Source: Moritella yayanosii (lineage in GTDB: Bacteria; Pseudomonadota; Gammaproteobacteria; Enterobacterales; Moritellaceae). From it: a DNA stretch of 64,000 nucleotides. The translations under genes and the position numbers were made by a program. The notes under the pieces were generated by a model. It was not told the DNA's origin. It made no database searches and worked only from the letters and a program-made list of their open reading frames with translations. Each line of letters starts with the position of its first letter. Within the stretch, counting starts at the first letter, position 1. Below are positions 8,842 through 17,791 of the stretch, piece after piece. Where the stretch lies: the NCBI RefSeq assembly GCF_900465055.1, contig NZ_LS483250.1, positions 1,178,001-1,242,000 of the forward strand, read 5' to 3'.

Positions 8842-10377
8842 TTACGGTTTGGCGTTGTTATCATTATCCGCCAATAGCAAGTTAGAGCCTTTACTGTCGT
8901 ACTCTTCGTTGTACATGCCAAACTGTGAACACTCAGAAGATAACGCGTTCACCGTAGATGTTGTTGCTATCTCCGGCATCTCAGCAATCCTGGTAATCTC
9001 TGTACCATTAGTAACCTCAGCCAGTTTATTGGCAAATTCTTTATCACGATCGGTTTCACATTCTTTTTGTTTGATTAACTTAAATGCCAGCATGATCGAA
9101 GCAATACCAAAGAACACAGACCCGACCGCCTGACCAATTAATATGCCCTTAACACCGGCAATTTCGGCACCGATCAATACAAATGGGATAGTTCCCAATG
9201 TGGCTTTGCCCATATTAAACCAAGTCGAATACTTGGGTTTCCCCAAGTTATTAAAACTGGCGTTGGCAATAAACATCATGCCATTAAAGATAAAGGTAAA
9301 TGCTAATAAACGGCAGAATAACGTCACCACTTCCCCCGCATCACCGGTAAGGTTAAAAGCACTGATCAGATAGTCTTCAATTAAAAACAACAGCAAAGAC
9401 ACCACGACCACATAACCACAGCAGAACCATAACGCGTCTTTGAGACTTTGACGTACCCGCGGGATTAATTTAGCGCCATAGTTTTGCCCTAAGATCGGCC
9501 CTATCGCACCCGACAACGCAAAGATCATCCCAAACGCCACCGGAAGAATACGGTTAATAGTGGCATAACCCGCCATAAAGCTATCACCAAATTCGGCAAT
9601 ACTACGGGTAACAAAAGCATTCCCAATCGGCGTGGCAATATTGGTTAACATCGCAGGCAAGGCAATCGCCATAATAAAGGGTAATTGCGCTTTAAAACTG
9701 TCAATATACCAATTACTTAACAGTTTATGTTTAGAATAAACCCCATAAAATGCCAACGCAAATACCGCACAACGCGACAAGACACTGGCAATCGCTGCGC
9801 CTTCAATGCCCATGTTTAAGGTAAAAATGAAAATGGGATCTAATATCGCATTAACGATGCCACCGCCAATGGTGGATAACATAGATAATTTACCATCCCC
9901 GACTGCGCGTAAGCTTGCCCCAAGCGCCATTGCAACCGACATCAGTGGCATCGACGGCACCAGAATTTGTAAATACACAGTACCCAAACGTAAGGTTTCG
10001 CCTTTGGCTCCCAATAACGCCAGCAGATATTCAATGTTCAACCAGGTCAGTAACATAATAATCAGCGATACAAAAATGGTCACGATACTGATGTTAGTTA
10101 CATAAGACCGCGCACTCTCCCGCTTACCCTGGCCTAAGGCTTTAGATACCAATGCGCCCATCGAAATAGACAAACCAATTGAGATTGAGGTGGTGAAAAA
10201 GGCCACTGTCCCCGCATAACCCACCGCCGCGGCTAAGTGTTGCTCACCTAATAAACTGAGATAAAAAAGGTCCAGTAAATCGACTAAAAATAGACAGGTT
10301 AAACCGATAGCGCCCGTCGAGCTCATATAAATAATATGCGACAAAGTAGAGCCTTGGGTGAACTTAGCAGTGGTCAT
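8842..10377 (-). CDS. MATE family multidrug/Na+ efflux transporter
   Basis: This 511-residue membrane protein has twelve predicted helices in two homologous halves. The first half includes LFLVDLLDLFYLSLLGEQHLAAAVGYAG and the second AITNRILP-like and GAIGPILGQNYGAK segments, which is a typical MATE layout. After the last helix (about residue 435) comes a hydrophilic tail of some 70 residues, longer than usual. MATE proteins export cationic compounds using Na+ or H+ gradients. The left direct repeat of the neighbouring island sits 67 nt upstream of its start, so the island may have altered this gene's promoter (inference). Confidence 0.9.
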   Translation of the reverse strand: MTTAKFTQGSTLSHIIYMSSTGAIGLTCLFLVDLLDLFYLSLLGEQHLAAAVGYAGTVAFFTTSISIGLSISMGALVSKALGQGKRESARSYVTNISIVTIFVSLIIMLLTWLNIEYLLALLGAKGETLRLGTVYLQILVPSMPLMSVAMALGASLRAVGDGKLSMLSTIGGGIVNAILDPIFIFTLNMGIEGAAIASVLSRCAVFALAFYGVYSKHKLLSNWYIDSFKAQLPFIMAIALPAMLTNIATPIGNAFVTRSIAEFGDSFMAGYATINRILPVAFGMIFALSGAIGPILGQNYGAKLIPRVRQSLKDALWFCCGYVVVVSLLLFLIEDYLISAFNLTGDAGEVVTLFCRLLAFTFIFNGMMFIANASFNNLGKPKYSTWFNMGKATLGTIPFVLIGAEIAGVKGILIGQAVGSVFFGIASIMLAFKLIKQKECETDRDKEFANKLAEVTNGTEITRIAEMPEIATTSTVNALSSECSQFGMYNEEYDSKGSNLLLADNDNNAKP

Positions 10378-10443
10378 AAGGAGTCTGAATAATTAATGGA
10401 GAATAGAGATACTATTTGTAACATTGTGCCGTGTGTATCGCAA

Positions 10444-10466
10444 TACAGAAAGCAAAAAGCCGGTAC
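10444..10466. repeat. Left 23-bp direct repeat, likely island attachment site
   Basis: This 23-base sequence is identical to 15975-15997. At the right copy it forms the T-rich arm of the tRNA-Ser terminator. Here it stands alone, without the partner arm. One mismatch later the identity ends. The two copies flank the regulator plus toxin-like genes, the usual picture of an insertion at a tRNA 3' flank. Confidence 0.75.
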
Positions 10467-10515
10467 GTGTAGAGCCAAATACACTCAGAAAGTGGTGCTA
10501 AATACTGTAACAATC

Positions 10516-11739
10516 CTAATACAGTGGATGTTCTTCAAATAACCACATCTTATTAGAAGAGACAGATACCCATAGCGATTGATTCCCCCATTCTTCAATC
10601 TTCCAAATGACACGTCGTTCTGTAATTTTTTTGCTACATTTTTCTTTCATAATACGATTAAAAGGGATGATGTCTATTGTTCTATTTTGCATAATTAACG
10701 CTGCTGTACCGACGTTGTGATCAAAACTGAAAGTAAAATCACCGCTACGACTAATAAAGGTATTTTTTGTATCTGATTTCTTTGAATATAATATAGAGCC
10801 TTTATACTTCCCTTCATATTTTTTATCTTTAATCTTGAATTTTTTAAATCCGCTTTCGACCTGATTGTTAAAATCGAATATAAAGCGCACTTTATCCGTT
10901 ATGGTGAGTTGTTCATCAACAAACATATAGTTAGTCGAGCTCATCATTAGTCCTGTAAATAACGGTAGTTCACTTTTAATTTTTTGCTGTAATGAGAACC
11001 ACTCTGTCACTTTATTAGCCGCTATGTTCTCTTCATTAGCAGGTAATTCTAATACTTTGCTTACAGTACTGTCACACGTAGTAGCATTATTACTTAATGG
11101 GCAAGCTAGAATATAGGTTTTATTATTGGTCATAAAAGAAAATACCTTACTTTTGGTCGGTATTTTGTCCGAGAACATTTCAATCATAACTTGTCTATCT
11201 TTGTTTATATCCTCATTTGAGATAAATGTAAGGTAGTTGCCATTATGTATATAGTTGGTATGAGGAGACAAGAACCCCAATTCTTCATTATTACTTTCCC
11301 TGTGTAGAAACTGTTCATAGAGTATGTAGGGTAATAGTAAAAAAATGCAAAATAGCAGTATATTTGTCGATTTTATCTTATAGACTTTTAACTTATAGAT
11401 AAAGTGCGGTCGTAAAGATAACGCATCTTCCGATAATACCGCCGCATTTTTAACGGTGTAACCCTGATTAAATACAGTCGCGATAACATCATCAGCGCCA
11501 CATAACGCTAATTTTTTTCTTAGCGAATAGACAGCTTGTGTTAAAGATTGATCGGTTACTTCCAACCCTGGCCAGCCTATAACCTTCAGCTCTTCTTTAG
11601 AAACGACAGCCCCATTTTTGCTGCATAACAAGTCAATAATTTCTTTTTCTGATGAACTTAATTTCTGCGTACTGTCTGGACTTTTAAGATTCGCTTTTAT
11701 TTTACAAAAAATGACATCATTTGAAATTTTGTATGTCAT
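10516..11739 (-). CDS. ToxR/CadC-like transmembrane winged-helix regulator
   Basis: This 407-residue protein has an N-terminal OmpR/PhoB-type winged helix (about 15-100), seen in LSSSEKEIIDLL, VVSKEELKVIGWPG, TDQSLTQAVYSLRKKL and the wing FNQGYTVKN. One membrane helix follows (about 127-145, ILLFCIFLLLPYILYEQF), then a ~260-residue periplasmic domain that I do not recognise, with four or more Cys. This is the ToxR/CadC one-component design, which binds DNA from the membrane. It diverges from the toxin-like genes across a 508-bp AT-rich spacer and is their most likely regulator (inference). The gene is clearly more AT-rich than its flanks. Confidence 0.8.
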   Translation of the reverse strand: MTYKISNDVIFCKIKANLKSPDSTQKLSSSEKEIIDLLCSKNGAVVSKEELKVIGWPGLEVTDQSLTQAVYSLRKKLALCGADDVIATVFNQGYTVKNAAVLSEDALSLRPHFIYKLKVYKIKSTNILLFCIFLLLPYILYEQFLHRESNNEELGFLSPHTNYIHNGNYLTFISNEDINKDRQVMIEMFSDKIPTKSKVFSFMTNNKTYILACPLSNNATTCDSTVSKVLELPANEENIAANKVTEWFSLQQKIKSELPLFTGLMMSSTNYMFVDEQLTITDKVRFIFDFNNQVESGFKKFKIKDKKYEGKYKGSILYSKKSDTKNTFISRSGDFTFSFDHNVGTAALIMQNRTIDIIPFNRIMKEKCSKKITERRVIWKIEEWGNQSLWVSVSSNKMWLFEEHPLY

Positions 11740-12247
11740 AAAAGGAACCCTCTATCAGGATAATAAAATAAGTTAACACTATAATAATTAGAATCTTAGA
11801 TGCTAATTATTATATAACCTAAAAGTATACATATAGCTATATCTTTATATTAAATACTTTATGGAATAACGAGTTCCATAATTTATATAATTCGAATTTA
11901 ATCTTTTCCTACATAGGATAGATCTGAAAATTTACCATGTTTAAATAAATTTAAAGTTATTTTTAATAACCAATCCTGTTTATGTATCTACACTGCGATA
12001 AATTGTACTCAACAATGAAAACAACTTCGCTTTACGCATAGTGAAAATAAAAAACCAAACCCTTATAAATCAATGGCTTTATATTTATAAACAGAAATAA
12101 ATTCAATAAAAAATCATTTATACACATCAAATTTAGACCTGTGTTCCAAAAACAATTATATCGCTCTGGCATATTCCTATCGCCGAAAAGGATTAATATT
12201 TCTTAAACCTTAAAAATAAAATGATATTTATCTAAGGGAACAGCCAA
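11740..12247. promoter_or_regulatory. AT-rich divergent intergenic region of the island
   Basis: These 508 bp between the divergent regulator and the first toxin-like gene hold no convincing ORF. The DNA is strikingly AT-rich, with many A/T runs, as expected for an H-NS-silenced, ToxR-type-activated promoter region. I could not assign individual binding sites or a -35/-10 pair with confidence. Confidence 0.4.
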
Positions 12248-13465
12248 ATGAAAATGAAAAAAAATAAACAATTCCGAGGTTTTAAAATCAGCTTACTTGC
12301 TTTATCTGTTGTTGGATCAACATTATTGCATGCACAAACCATCACTGAAATTCCGCCACTTGATTATGATACGATCCAAGGGGACATTGCAGGTGATTCA
12401 TTATTTATTGATACTGGATCAGATACATCCTTACTTTCAACCACTGAGTGGTATCAAATCCAAGCCTATGCAACGGCTGCCATCGCATTACCCAAAACAG
12501 AAGCGTCTTTACGCACATTAACAAAATTCCCTGCTAGTGATGCCTTTAGTTATGAATACCAGAATTTGTTAACTGAATTTACCAACATTAATCAGTCAGG
12601 CCATGATTGGAATTCAACAATTTATCCAGGTATTGTTGATTTAGCGTTACAGCTTGCAAACTACGGCGATATACACCCACAACTTATATTACCTCTGATG
12701 GATCAACTTACCCAACTGCAACAAAATGCAATAAGCTGGAACCTTTCGGCTGCGGCGACGAATCGTGACGCTGCGCTGGCTTTTTTAAATGTATTGAAGA
12801 ACTTTACAACTCTCCAACAGCAAGCAACAAGCAAGGCTGTTGAAGAGTTAAAACAGTTTGCAGCCGATGTTGAAGCACAAAAAGTACAACTTGATGTTAT
12901 TGAAAGCGATTTTTCTACATTATTGAGCAGCGCTGCAATTAGTACGTTGAGAGAAAATATCAGACTGTTAAACAGTGAAATAGCAGGTTACAGAAGCGAT
13001 CTGAGTGAAGCGAAACGTAATATTGGCCTCTGTGCAATAGGTGGTCCGCTTGTTTTAACTATTTGTGGCAGTATTGAAGGCGCTAGAAAAATCAGGTTAG
13101 ATAATTTGATTGAAGATGTAAACAATCAAATAAATGATGCGAATTCAAGTTTAGAACATGCGGTTAACCTTGCCGCTTCTTATGAAATCGCTCACTCAAA
13201 CATCAATGAAATGCTGACACATATTAAAAATGCATTACCTCAGCTTAAAAAAGTACAACTGCACTGGCAGGGCCTAGAAAGTGATTTCGACTCGCTCACC
13301 ACATCGTTAAATTCATTAGATAGTGAAGATGCCTTAAGAAATGCCAATTTACTGGTTGCTGGTATTGTGAGTAGCCCACTGGCTGGCGTGGTCGGTCCGA
13401 AATGGCTGGAGATAAGCACCAAGGCAAGAAGGTTTGCGCAGAATGCTTATGTGATCATGGATTAA
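12248..13465 (+). CDS. Putative secreted alpha-helical pore-forming toxin subunit (HBL/MakA-like)
   Basis: The 405-residue protein has a signal peptide (cleavage near LLHA-QT, about residue 30) and is then almost entirely helical. Two long coiled-coil stretches (about 185-260 and 290-350) flank a short hydrophobic hairpin (IGLCAIGGPLVLTICGSI, about 258-275). It ends with a helix containing a PKWLEISTKARRFAQNAY pattern. Long helices around a hydrophobic head and a terminal W-x-x-I-x-x-x-A helix are the architecture of HBL/NHE, MakA and related ClyA-class toxins. The family assignment rests on architecture, not on a match I can prove. The next gene, 134 nt downstream, encodes a second protein of the same style. 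Confidence 0.6.
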   Translation: MKMKKNKQFRGFKISLLALSVVGSTLLHAQTITEIPPLDYDTIQGDIAGDSLFIDTGSDTSLLSTTEWYQIQAYATAAIALPKTEASLRTLTKFPASDAFSYEYQNLLTEFTNINQSGHDWNSTIYPGIVDLALQLANYGDIHPQLILPLMDQLTQLQQNAISWNLSAAATNRDAALAFLNVLKNFTTLQQQATSKAVEELKQFAADVEAQKVQLDVIESDFSTLLSSAAISTLRENIRLLNSEIAGYRSDLSEAKRNIGLCAIGGPLVLTICGSIEGARKIRLDNLIEDVNNQINDANSSLEHAVNLAASYEIAHSNINEMLTHIKNALPQLKKVQLHWQGLESDFDSLTTSLNSLDSEDALRNANLLVAGIVSSPLAGVVGPKWLEISTKARRFAQNAYVIMD

Positions 13466-13483
13466 AGCGATCTATTAACACTG

Positions 13484-13513
13484 TTTATCTAACGCGATAT
13501 TGGGTTAGATAAA
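13484..13513. other. Intercistronic hairpin between the two toxin-like genes
   Basis: A perfect 10-bp inverted repeat (13484-13493, 13504-13513) with a 10-nt loop lies 18 nt after the first stop codon. It has no strong T tract, so it is more likely an attenuator or an mRNA-stabilising hairpin that sets unequal subunit amounts than a full terminator. Confidence 0.45.
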
Positions 13514-13599
13514 TAGCTGTAACGGCCTATATCGGCTCAATCAGTATTCAATGTTAATTTTCAATATTATTAACATTACTATGATTATAAGGATGTAAG

Positions 13600-15969
13600 A
13601 TGAAAGTTTTAAACGCTTTTATTATCACACTAAGTTTGTTATTTAGCTTTGCCGTTAACGCGACTGAATGGCTTAATTATTATAAGCTGCCACAACCTAA
13701 AAATTTACCAGATAGCGTTACTGAAAAAACGATAGTCAATGATGGTCAGTCTTATTTAGTCTCAGGTATGCAGTTAGATTTAAGTACTATTTTAAATGAT
13801 TATTCATTAATGAGTGGTACTAATAAACCGAATGTAATCGTTATTGTAGCGGATACACTTGTTGTAACTGAAAGTGTTATAACAAACTTGACCAATCAAC
13901 GGTTATTTATATTTGCTCGGAATATTACCGGCGATAGTGCCATCACATTAAATATAGATGCAAGGTCCTCGAATTCAGTGAGCCTGGGTATATTTGCAAA
14001 AAACATCAATGATAATATCAACGTGATCACCCTACTTCCTTCAGGTTATGAGTTTGATATTGTGGTGCCGGTAACGGATGGTTTTGGTGAAATTTATACT
14101 ATCTCAGAAACGGTATATAATAAGAGCGTAATAAAGAGTGAAATAGACGGCTTGATCGCCATTGATAGTGCCCCATACTTAGCTGTTTTTAATCATTCTT
14201 TTGATATGGCAGCATCTATTTTTGATAACGCACCAGAACTTAGCATAACGATGCTTGACTGGGTTGAAAACGTATTGAGGTTCATGCCTGTCACGATTGC
14301 TCAAAACGTAGAATTAAAGTCGCTCTACTTACAAGTATCAAACTTAAAGCAATTCATCCAACTTTCTTACAATAACCCTCATTATGTTCCGGGCTTAAGC
14401 CATGATATGTATGAATATACATATGCGAGTTATTTAGATGCGATGGGAGCCTATGAAGATAAATATCAGCACTATATTGATAGAAATATCGTGCTTGCAG
14501 ATCGTAAACAACTTGCCGTGCTTATGCTTGAAGACTTGCAGGGTGTCAGTAATGCAGAGTTTGCGATTATTGACAGGTCGGTTAGCCAAGTTAATCAATT
14601 AAGAGCATCCCTTATTCAGCAAACAGCTAACTATGAAGGCCAAGAGACTAATATACTTAAAGCTCAAATTACTTTTAGGCAGGGTTTAGAGACGTTTGCA
14701 GACCGAGCGACCATTCAAACGGTGTTTGATGTAGTCAGTGCAATCGCCAATGCAGGCACCGCTATTGCTGGTTCTGCTGGAGGAGATCCCAGTGGTTTAA
14801 TCAAATTTATAGCCACTCTACCTGATTTAGGTACAAAAATAATATTATTAAAGAAAAGGTTAGACGTCATTGCGAAAAGACAGCGTGAGATTAAAGAATC
14901 GCTGGCAGCAATCGATACTTTTTCTAACGATGTAAAGTATCAAGTTGTGGTCAATGATATTGCAAAATTCTATAATACTATTCAACACACGGTACCAACA
15001 GTGGAAGCATCAAACCTAGTGTGGGATGAGTTTCTCATTGATGCTCGAGCTGACTTTGCGAGTGTGATTAGTGCTGGTGTTGGTGGCGCTACTCATTACC
15101 TTGCAGAGTTGGAAAGACTGGCTGCTCAGGCAAAAGCGATTTCAGCAACAGCGATTAATTTGGCACAAGCGTTATCTCGACAGATTGATTTAAGAATTGC
15201 GAGTCAAGTTAATGCGGCGAATATCAACCGAGTATCAGCGCTTATTTCGTCAATTGATGACGATGCCAGTGCCGTGTACGCATTAGAAGGCGCATTTTTC
15301 AGAACCTTGAGTAACCTTAAACGCCCTATGTTTATCGCGCTTGCCAATTATCAATCTGCTTTTGCTTACTGGTCTTTAGAAGAGAGTGTTGTCACTGCCT
15401 CTTTAAACAAGTCATTTGCTGCTTATACACAAGATCTTGCTTTTATGCGTGAGCAGGAAGCGGCTAGTTTGGATCGGTTTTACCCACGTCCACAAGACTT
15501 TACGTCGATTGTGCATAACATTAATGGCACCGAAAAATTAGAAGAATTTAAAAATACGGGTATTTTACATTTCACGTTACCATTAAATAGCACCATATTT
15601 TCAGATTTCGACAGGGTTAGGCTGGATGAAGTCAGTATTCTTATCGAGGGCACTGGACTACCAACAGGTTTGTATAATATTGACTTACTATCGAGTGGTA
15701 CTTATCAAGATAGAAGGTATCAAAATAATTACACTTTTACAGCCAGGCCATTATTTAGACGAATCATTTACAATTTGGTAAATAGTCAAACACAAGAAGT
15801 GAATATCCTGACAAGTGGAGCGATAGCATCTGATTATGCGCTAAACTATTTTATGCCAACTCCTTTTACAACTTGGACCATAAAATTAAATAACTGGGAA
15901 GATATCGATCTGAGTACGATGAATAATATTAAAGTTAGCTTTTCTGGAAATGGAATTCCAACTTTCTAG
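13600..15969 (+). CDS. Large secreted helical protein, putative second pore-forming toxin component
   Basis: The 789-residue protein starts behind an AAGGA site and has a signal peptide (about 1-21, FAVNA-TE). Residues 40-160 look beta-rich. Residues ~235-610 are helical, with long coiled coils around a hydrophobic, glycine-rich stretch near 380-420 (VSAIANAGTAIAGSAGG, then IKFIATLPDLGTKIILL), reminiscent of an alpha-pore-forming head. Residues ~625-789 are beta-rich again, with LDEVSILIEG, a GTYQDRRY turn and a final TTWTIKL strand, and may be a receptor- or partner-binding domain. I do not recognise the full protein. Pairing, secretion and shared style with the upstream gene suggest a bipartite toxin. 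Confidence 0.55.
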   Translation: MKVLNAFIITLSLLFSFAVNATEWLNYYKLPQPKNLPDSVTEKTIVNDGQSYLVSGMQLDLSTILNDYSLMSGTNKPNVIVIVADTLVVTESVITNLTNQRLFIFARNITGDSAITLNIDARSSNSVSLGIFAKNINDNINVITLLPSGYEFDIVVPVTDGFGEIYTISETVYNKSVIKSEIDGLIAIDSAPYLAVFNHSFDMAASIFDNAPELSITMLDWVENVLRFMPVTIAQNVELKSLYLQVSNLKQFIQLSYNNPHYVPGLSHDMYEYTYASYLDAMGAYEDKYQHYIDRNIVLADRKQLAVLMLEDLQGVSNAEFAIIDRSVSQVNQLRASLIQQTANYEGQETNILKAQITFRQGLETFADRATIQTVFDVVSAIANAGTAIAGSAGGDPSGLIKFIATLPDLGTKIILLKKRLDVIAKRQREIKESLAAIDTFSNDVKYQVVVNDIAKFYNTIQHTVPTVEASNLVWDEFLIDARADFASVISAGVGGATHYLAELERLAAQAKAISATAINLAQALSRQIDLRIASQVNAANINRVSALISSIDDDASAVYALEGAFFRTLSNLKRPMFIALANYQSAFAYWSLEESVVTASLNKSFAAYTQDLAFMREQEAASLDRFYPRPQDFTSIVHNINGTEKLEEFKNTGILHFTLPLNSTIFSDFDRVRLDEVSILIEGTGLPTGLYNIDLLSSGTYQDRRYQNNYTFTARPLFRRIIYNLVNSQTQEVNILTSGAIASDYALNYFMPTPFTTWTIKLNNWEDIDLSTMNNIKVSFSGNGIPTF

Positions 15970-15974
15970 GTCAG

Positions 15975-15997
15975 TACAGAAAGCAAAAAGCCGGTAC
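15975..15997. repeat. Right 23-bp direct repeat, inside the tRNA-Ser terminator
   Basis: This is a perfect copy of 10444-10466. It covers the T-rich descending arm (on the minus strand) of the terminator that follows tRNA-Ser and begins 6 nt after the stop codon of the large toxin-like gene. Confidence 0.75.
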
Positions 15998-16021
15998 TTA
16001 ACTGAATAAGTACCGGCTTTT
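15986..16021 (-). terminator. tRNA-Ser terminator (also ends the toxin operon)
   Basis: A perfect 15-bp stem (15986-16000 with 16007-16021) has a 6-nt loop. Read leftward it is followed by TTTTTGC, a strong intrinsic terminator for the tRNA. Read rightward it lies just after the last toxin-like gene and can end that transcript too. Confidence 0.85.
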
Positions 16022-16030
16022 CTATATAGA

Positions 16031-16121
16031 TGGCGGAGGAGGAGAGATTTGAACTCTCGAGGAGCTATTAACCCCTGCTGGTTTTCAAGACCAGTGCATT
16101 CGGCCACTCTGCCACCCCTCC
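16031..16121 (-). tRNA. tRNA-Ser (anticodon UGA)
   Basis: A 91-nt tRNA with an encoded CCA end lies on the minus strand. The acceptor 5' GGAGGGG pairs with CTCCTCC, and discriminator G precedes CCA. The anticodon arm has the loop CTTGAAA, whose anticodon UGA is at 16085-16087. A long variable arm (about CAGGGGTTAATAGCTCCTCG) is present as expected for serine, and the T-arm contains GTTCAAATC. It reads UCN serine codons. Confidence 0.96.
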
Positions 16122-16140
16122 GCAGCAATGGAGTGATAAT

Positions 16141-16170
16141 ATATAAGCTTGGAGTCATTGTAAATATCAA
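16141..16170 (-). promoter_or_regulatory. Likely sigma-70 promoter of tRNA-Ser
   Basis: On the minus strand a TTGATA -35 (16165-16170) and a TTATAT -10 (16141-16146) are separated by 18 nt. The -10 lies 19 nt before the mature tRNA 5' end. Confidence 0.5.
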
Positions 16171-16418
16171 CAGCCTAATTAACTCAAACAGTTCGATTCA
16201 CGTCGTCATTTGACCTAAGCACGTTGTAAATTAACGCAAAGTGTTGATTAATTAAACTCACAATATCTGCAACAGCATGGTTATATACTCGCTTCAACTT
16301 ACGGATCTTTATGCGGCAGTATATTTGCTGACTATTTGCGATGTTATCCGTATAATGCCCGCATTGCGCTTAATTCCAATACTATTAATTACAATTATTT
16401 TAATACAAAGAGAACCCC

Positions 16419-16778
16419 ATGACAGAAACAAATCCAATACTGACTAAATTCTTTGCAGACGTAAAACCTAGCCAACAAGTTTGGGGCTTACAAGATAGTA
16501 CCGGTGAAGAATGGGTTATATGTGATTCGGTTAATTTCGAAGACACAGATGCAATGCCACTTTGGTCTACAGAAGCACTTGCTAGAATACATTGCTGTGA
16601 TGAATGGAACGCGTATAAACCAGCGGCTATCTCTGTATCTGACTTACTTGAATTCTGGATTGAAGATCTGAATGAAGACAATGTGATCATTGGTCTTAAC
16701 TGGGAATCTGAAGGCGAATGTGCCGAACTTGAACTCGCTGAATTTACCCAATCAGTTGTAGATATCGAAGCGCTTTAA
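16419..16778 (+). CDS. DUF2750 domain protein
   Basis: This 119-residue acidic cytoplasmic protein has no signal or membrane segment. The spaced pattern VWGLQDSTGEEWVICDS, FEDTDAMPLWS, HCCDEWNAYKP and VIIGLNWE is that of DUF2750, small conserved proteins of unknown role. An AGAGAA ribosome-binding site precedes the ATG. A TATAAT hexamer lies at 16351-16356, about 60 nt upstream, without a well-spaced -35. The gene stands alone. Confidence 0.75.
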   Translation: MTETNPILTKFFADVKPSQQVWGLQDSTGEEWVICDSVNFEDTDAMPLWSTEALARIHCCDEWNAYKPAAISVSDLLEFWIEDLNEDNVIIGLNWESEGECAELELAEFTQSVVDIEAL

Positions 16779-17002
16779 TTTTTGGCGCTCATCAATACAA
16801 TAAAGTGCTTAGCTTAATCCGTTAAGCATTTATCCCCTCCTACTGTAACCCTCAACCACACCCCATAAAATATTACATCATACTTTATAAAATAGTTGTT
16901 TACGCATAATTAAATACCATAATCCTGGCGTTTATATAATCGACAAAATCACTTATCCTGTCATTGAAAATACCGTCTGTTGTACTTACTATGTGCTCTC
17001 AC

Positions 17003-17701
17003 CTATACTAAACTAAACATCGACCAATCACACAGCATATCAAGCGTAGTCTCGATTTCAGGTGTTGTCGTCCACAGCACGCCAACGGCTATCAGCATGG
17101 CTAACAGCAACAACTTATTGTCCAAATCGACTAGTTTCAATGCGGTCCCAAATGACCGTTTTATCCTAATATTACGTAAGTCGACACTGTATATTTCATC
17201 TAACAGCAAGTGTATCAAGCCACCCAAAAATACAAACCCGCCAGACAACCAGGCAAGACTATCCGCCTTATTTGAATTAATACCATCCACATTAGCAATG
17301 ATTTGAGTCGTCAGCAGCCCGCACAAGGCGAGGAACAATAAAGAATGACAACTGCCTCGGTGCACCGTTAAACGCTCAAAAATAGTCCTTAATCCATACT
17401 TCATCACCCCATAAGTCACGACAGGTATGGCGATAACCTTTAGAAAGCTCAAATCCACCATATCCTCATCAATAATATAACGCATGACGATCAAAATGAT
17501 GGCAAAAGCAAAAAGGTTAAAGATAGTATCGAGTGATGTCGAGTTATCAGAATCAATATCCGGTAATAAACCACCCATAGTGCCTAAGAACCACAGCCAA
17601 ATAGCGGTATTAAGTTCAATATGCCCCGCAGCGACTAAACTTGCAGAAGATAACCCTGTTAATAGTGCTGCTACATTCAAATGTGTATTAAAATTTGCCA
17701 T
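17003..17701 (-). CDS. YdjM-like membrane metal-dependent hydrolase
   Basis: The 232-residue inner-membrane protein has five or six helices. It starts MANFNTHLNVAA, and the His near residue 7 together with LLPDIDSD (about 45-52), HRGSCHS (about 115-121) and HLLLDEIY forms the His/Asp metal-site pattern of the YdjM/DUF457 family. The E. coli relative is SOS-regulated. I see no clear LexA box here. The biochemical substrate of the family is not established. Confidence 0.78.
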   Translation of the reverse strand: MANFNTHLNVAALLTGLSSASLVAAGHIELNTAIWLWFLGTMGGLLPDIDSDNSTSLDTIFNLFAFAIILIVMRYIIDEDMVDLSFLKVIAIPVVTYGVMKYGLRTIFERLTVHRGSCHSLLFLALCGLLTTQIIANVDGINSNKADSLAWLSGGFVFLGGLIHLLLDEIYSVDLRNIRIKRSFGTALKLVDLDNKLLLLAMLIAVGVLWTTTPEIETTLDMLCDWSMFSLV

Positions 17702-17734
17702 TACGGCCTTACATTATAGAGTTTAATGCAGCAT

Positions 17735-17782
17735 TATACCCAAGTCACTTCAAGATGCTATATCAGAAGTAGCTTGGGTATA
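17735..17782. repeat. Intergenic inverted repeat with ACTTCAAGATGC core
   Basis: A 10-bp inverted repeat (17735-17744, 17773-17782) encloses the word ACTTCAAGATGC (17747-17758), which recurs at 20149-20160. It lies just after the HAD phosphatase gene on the minus strand. Short dispersed elements with this core look like a REP-type intergenic family. Confidence 0.5.
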
Positions 17783-17791
17783 TAAGTAGAG

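Noticed and set aside
10467-15974. Prophage or integron
   Set aside because: No integrase, recombinase, phage structural gene or attC-like array is present in the 5.5-kb module.
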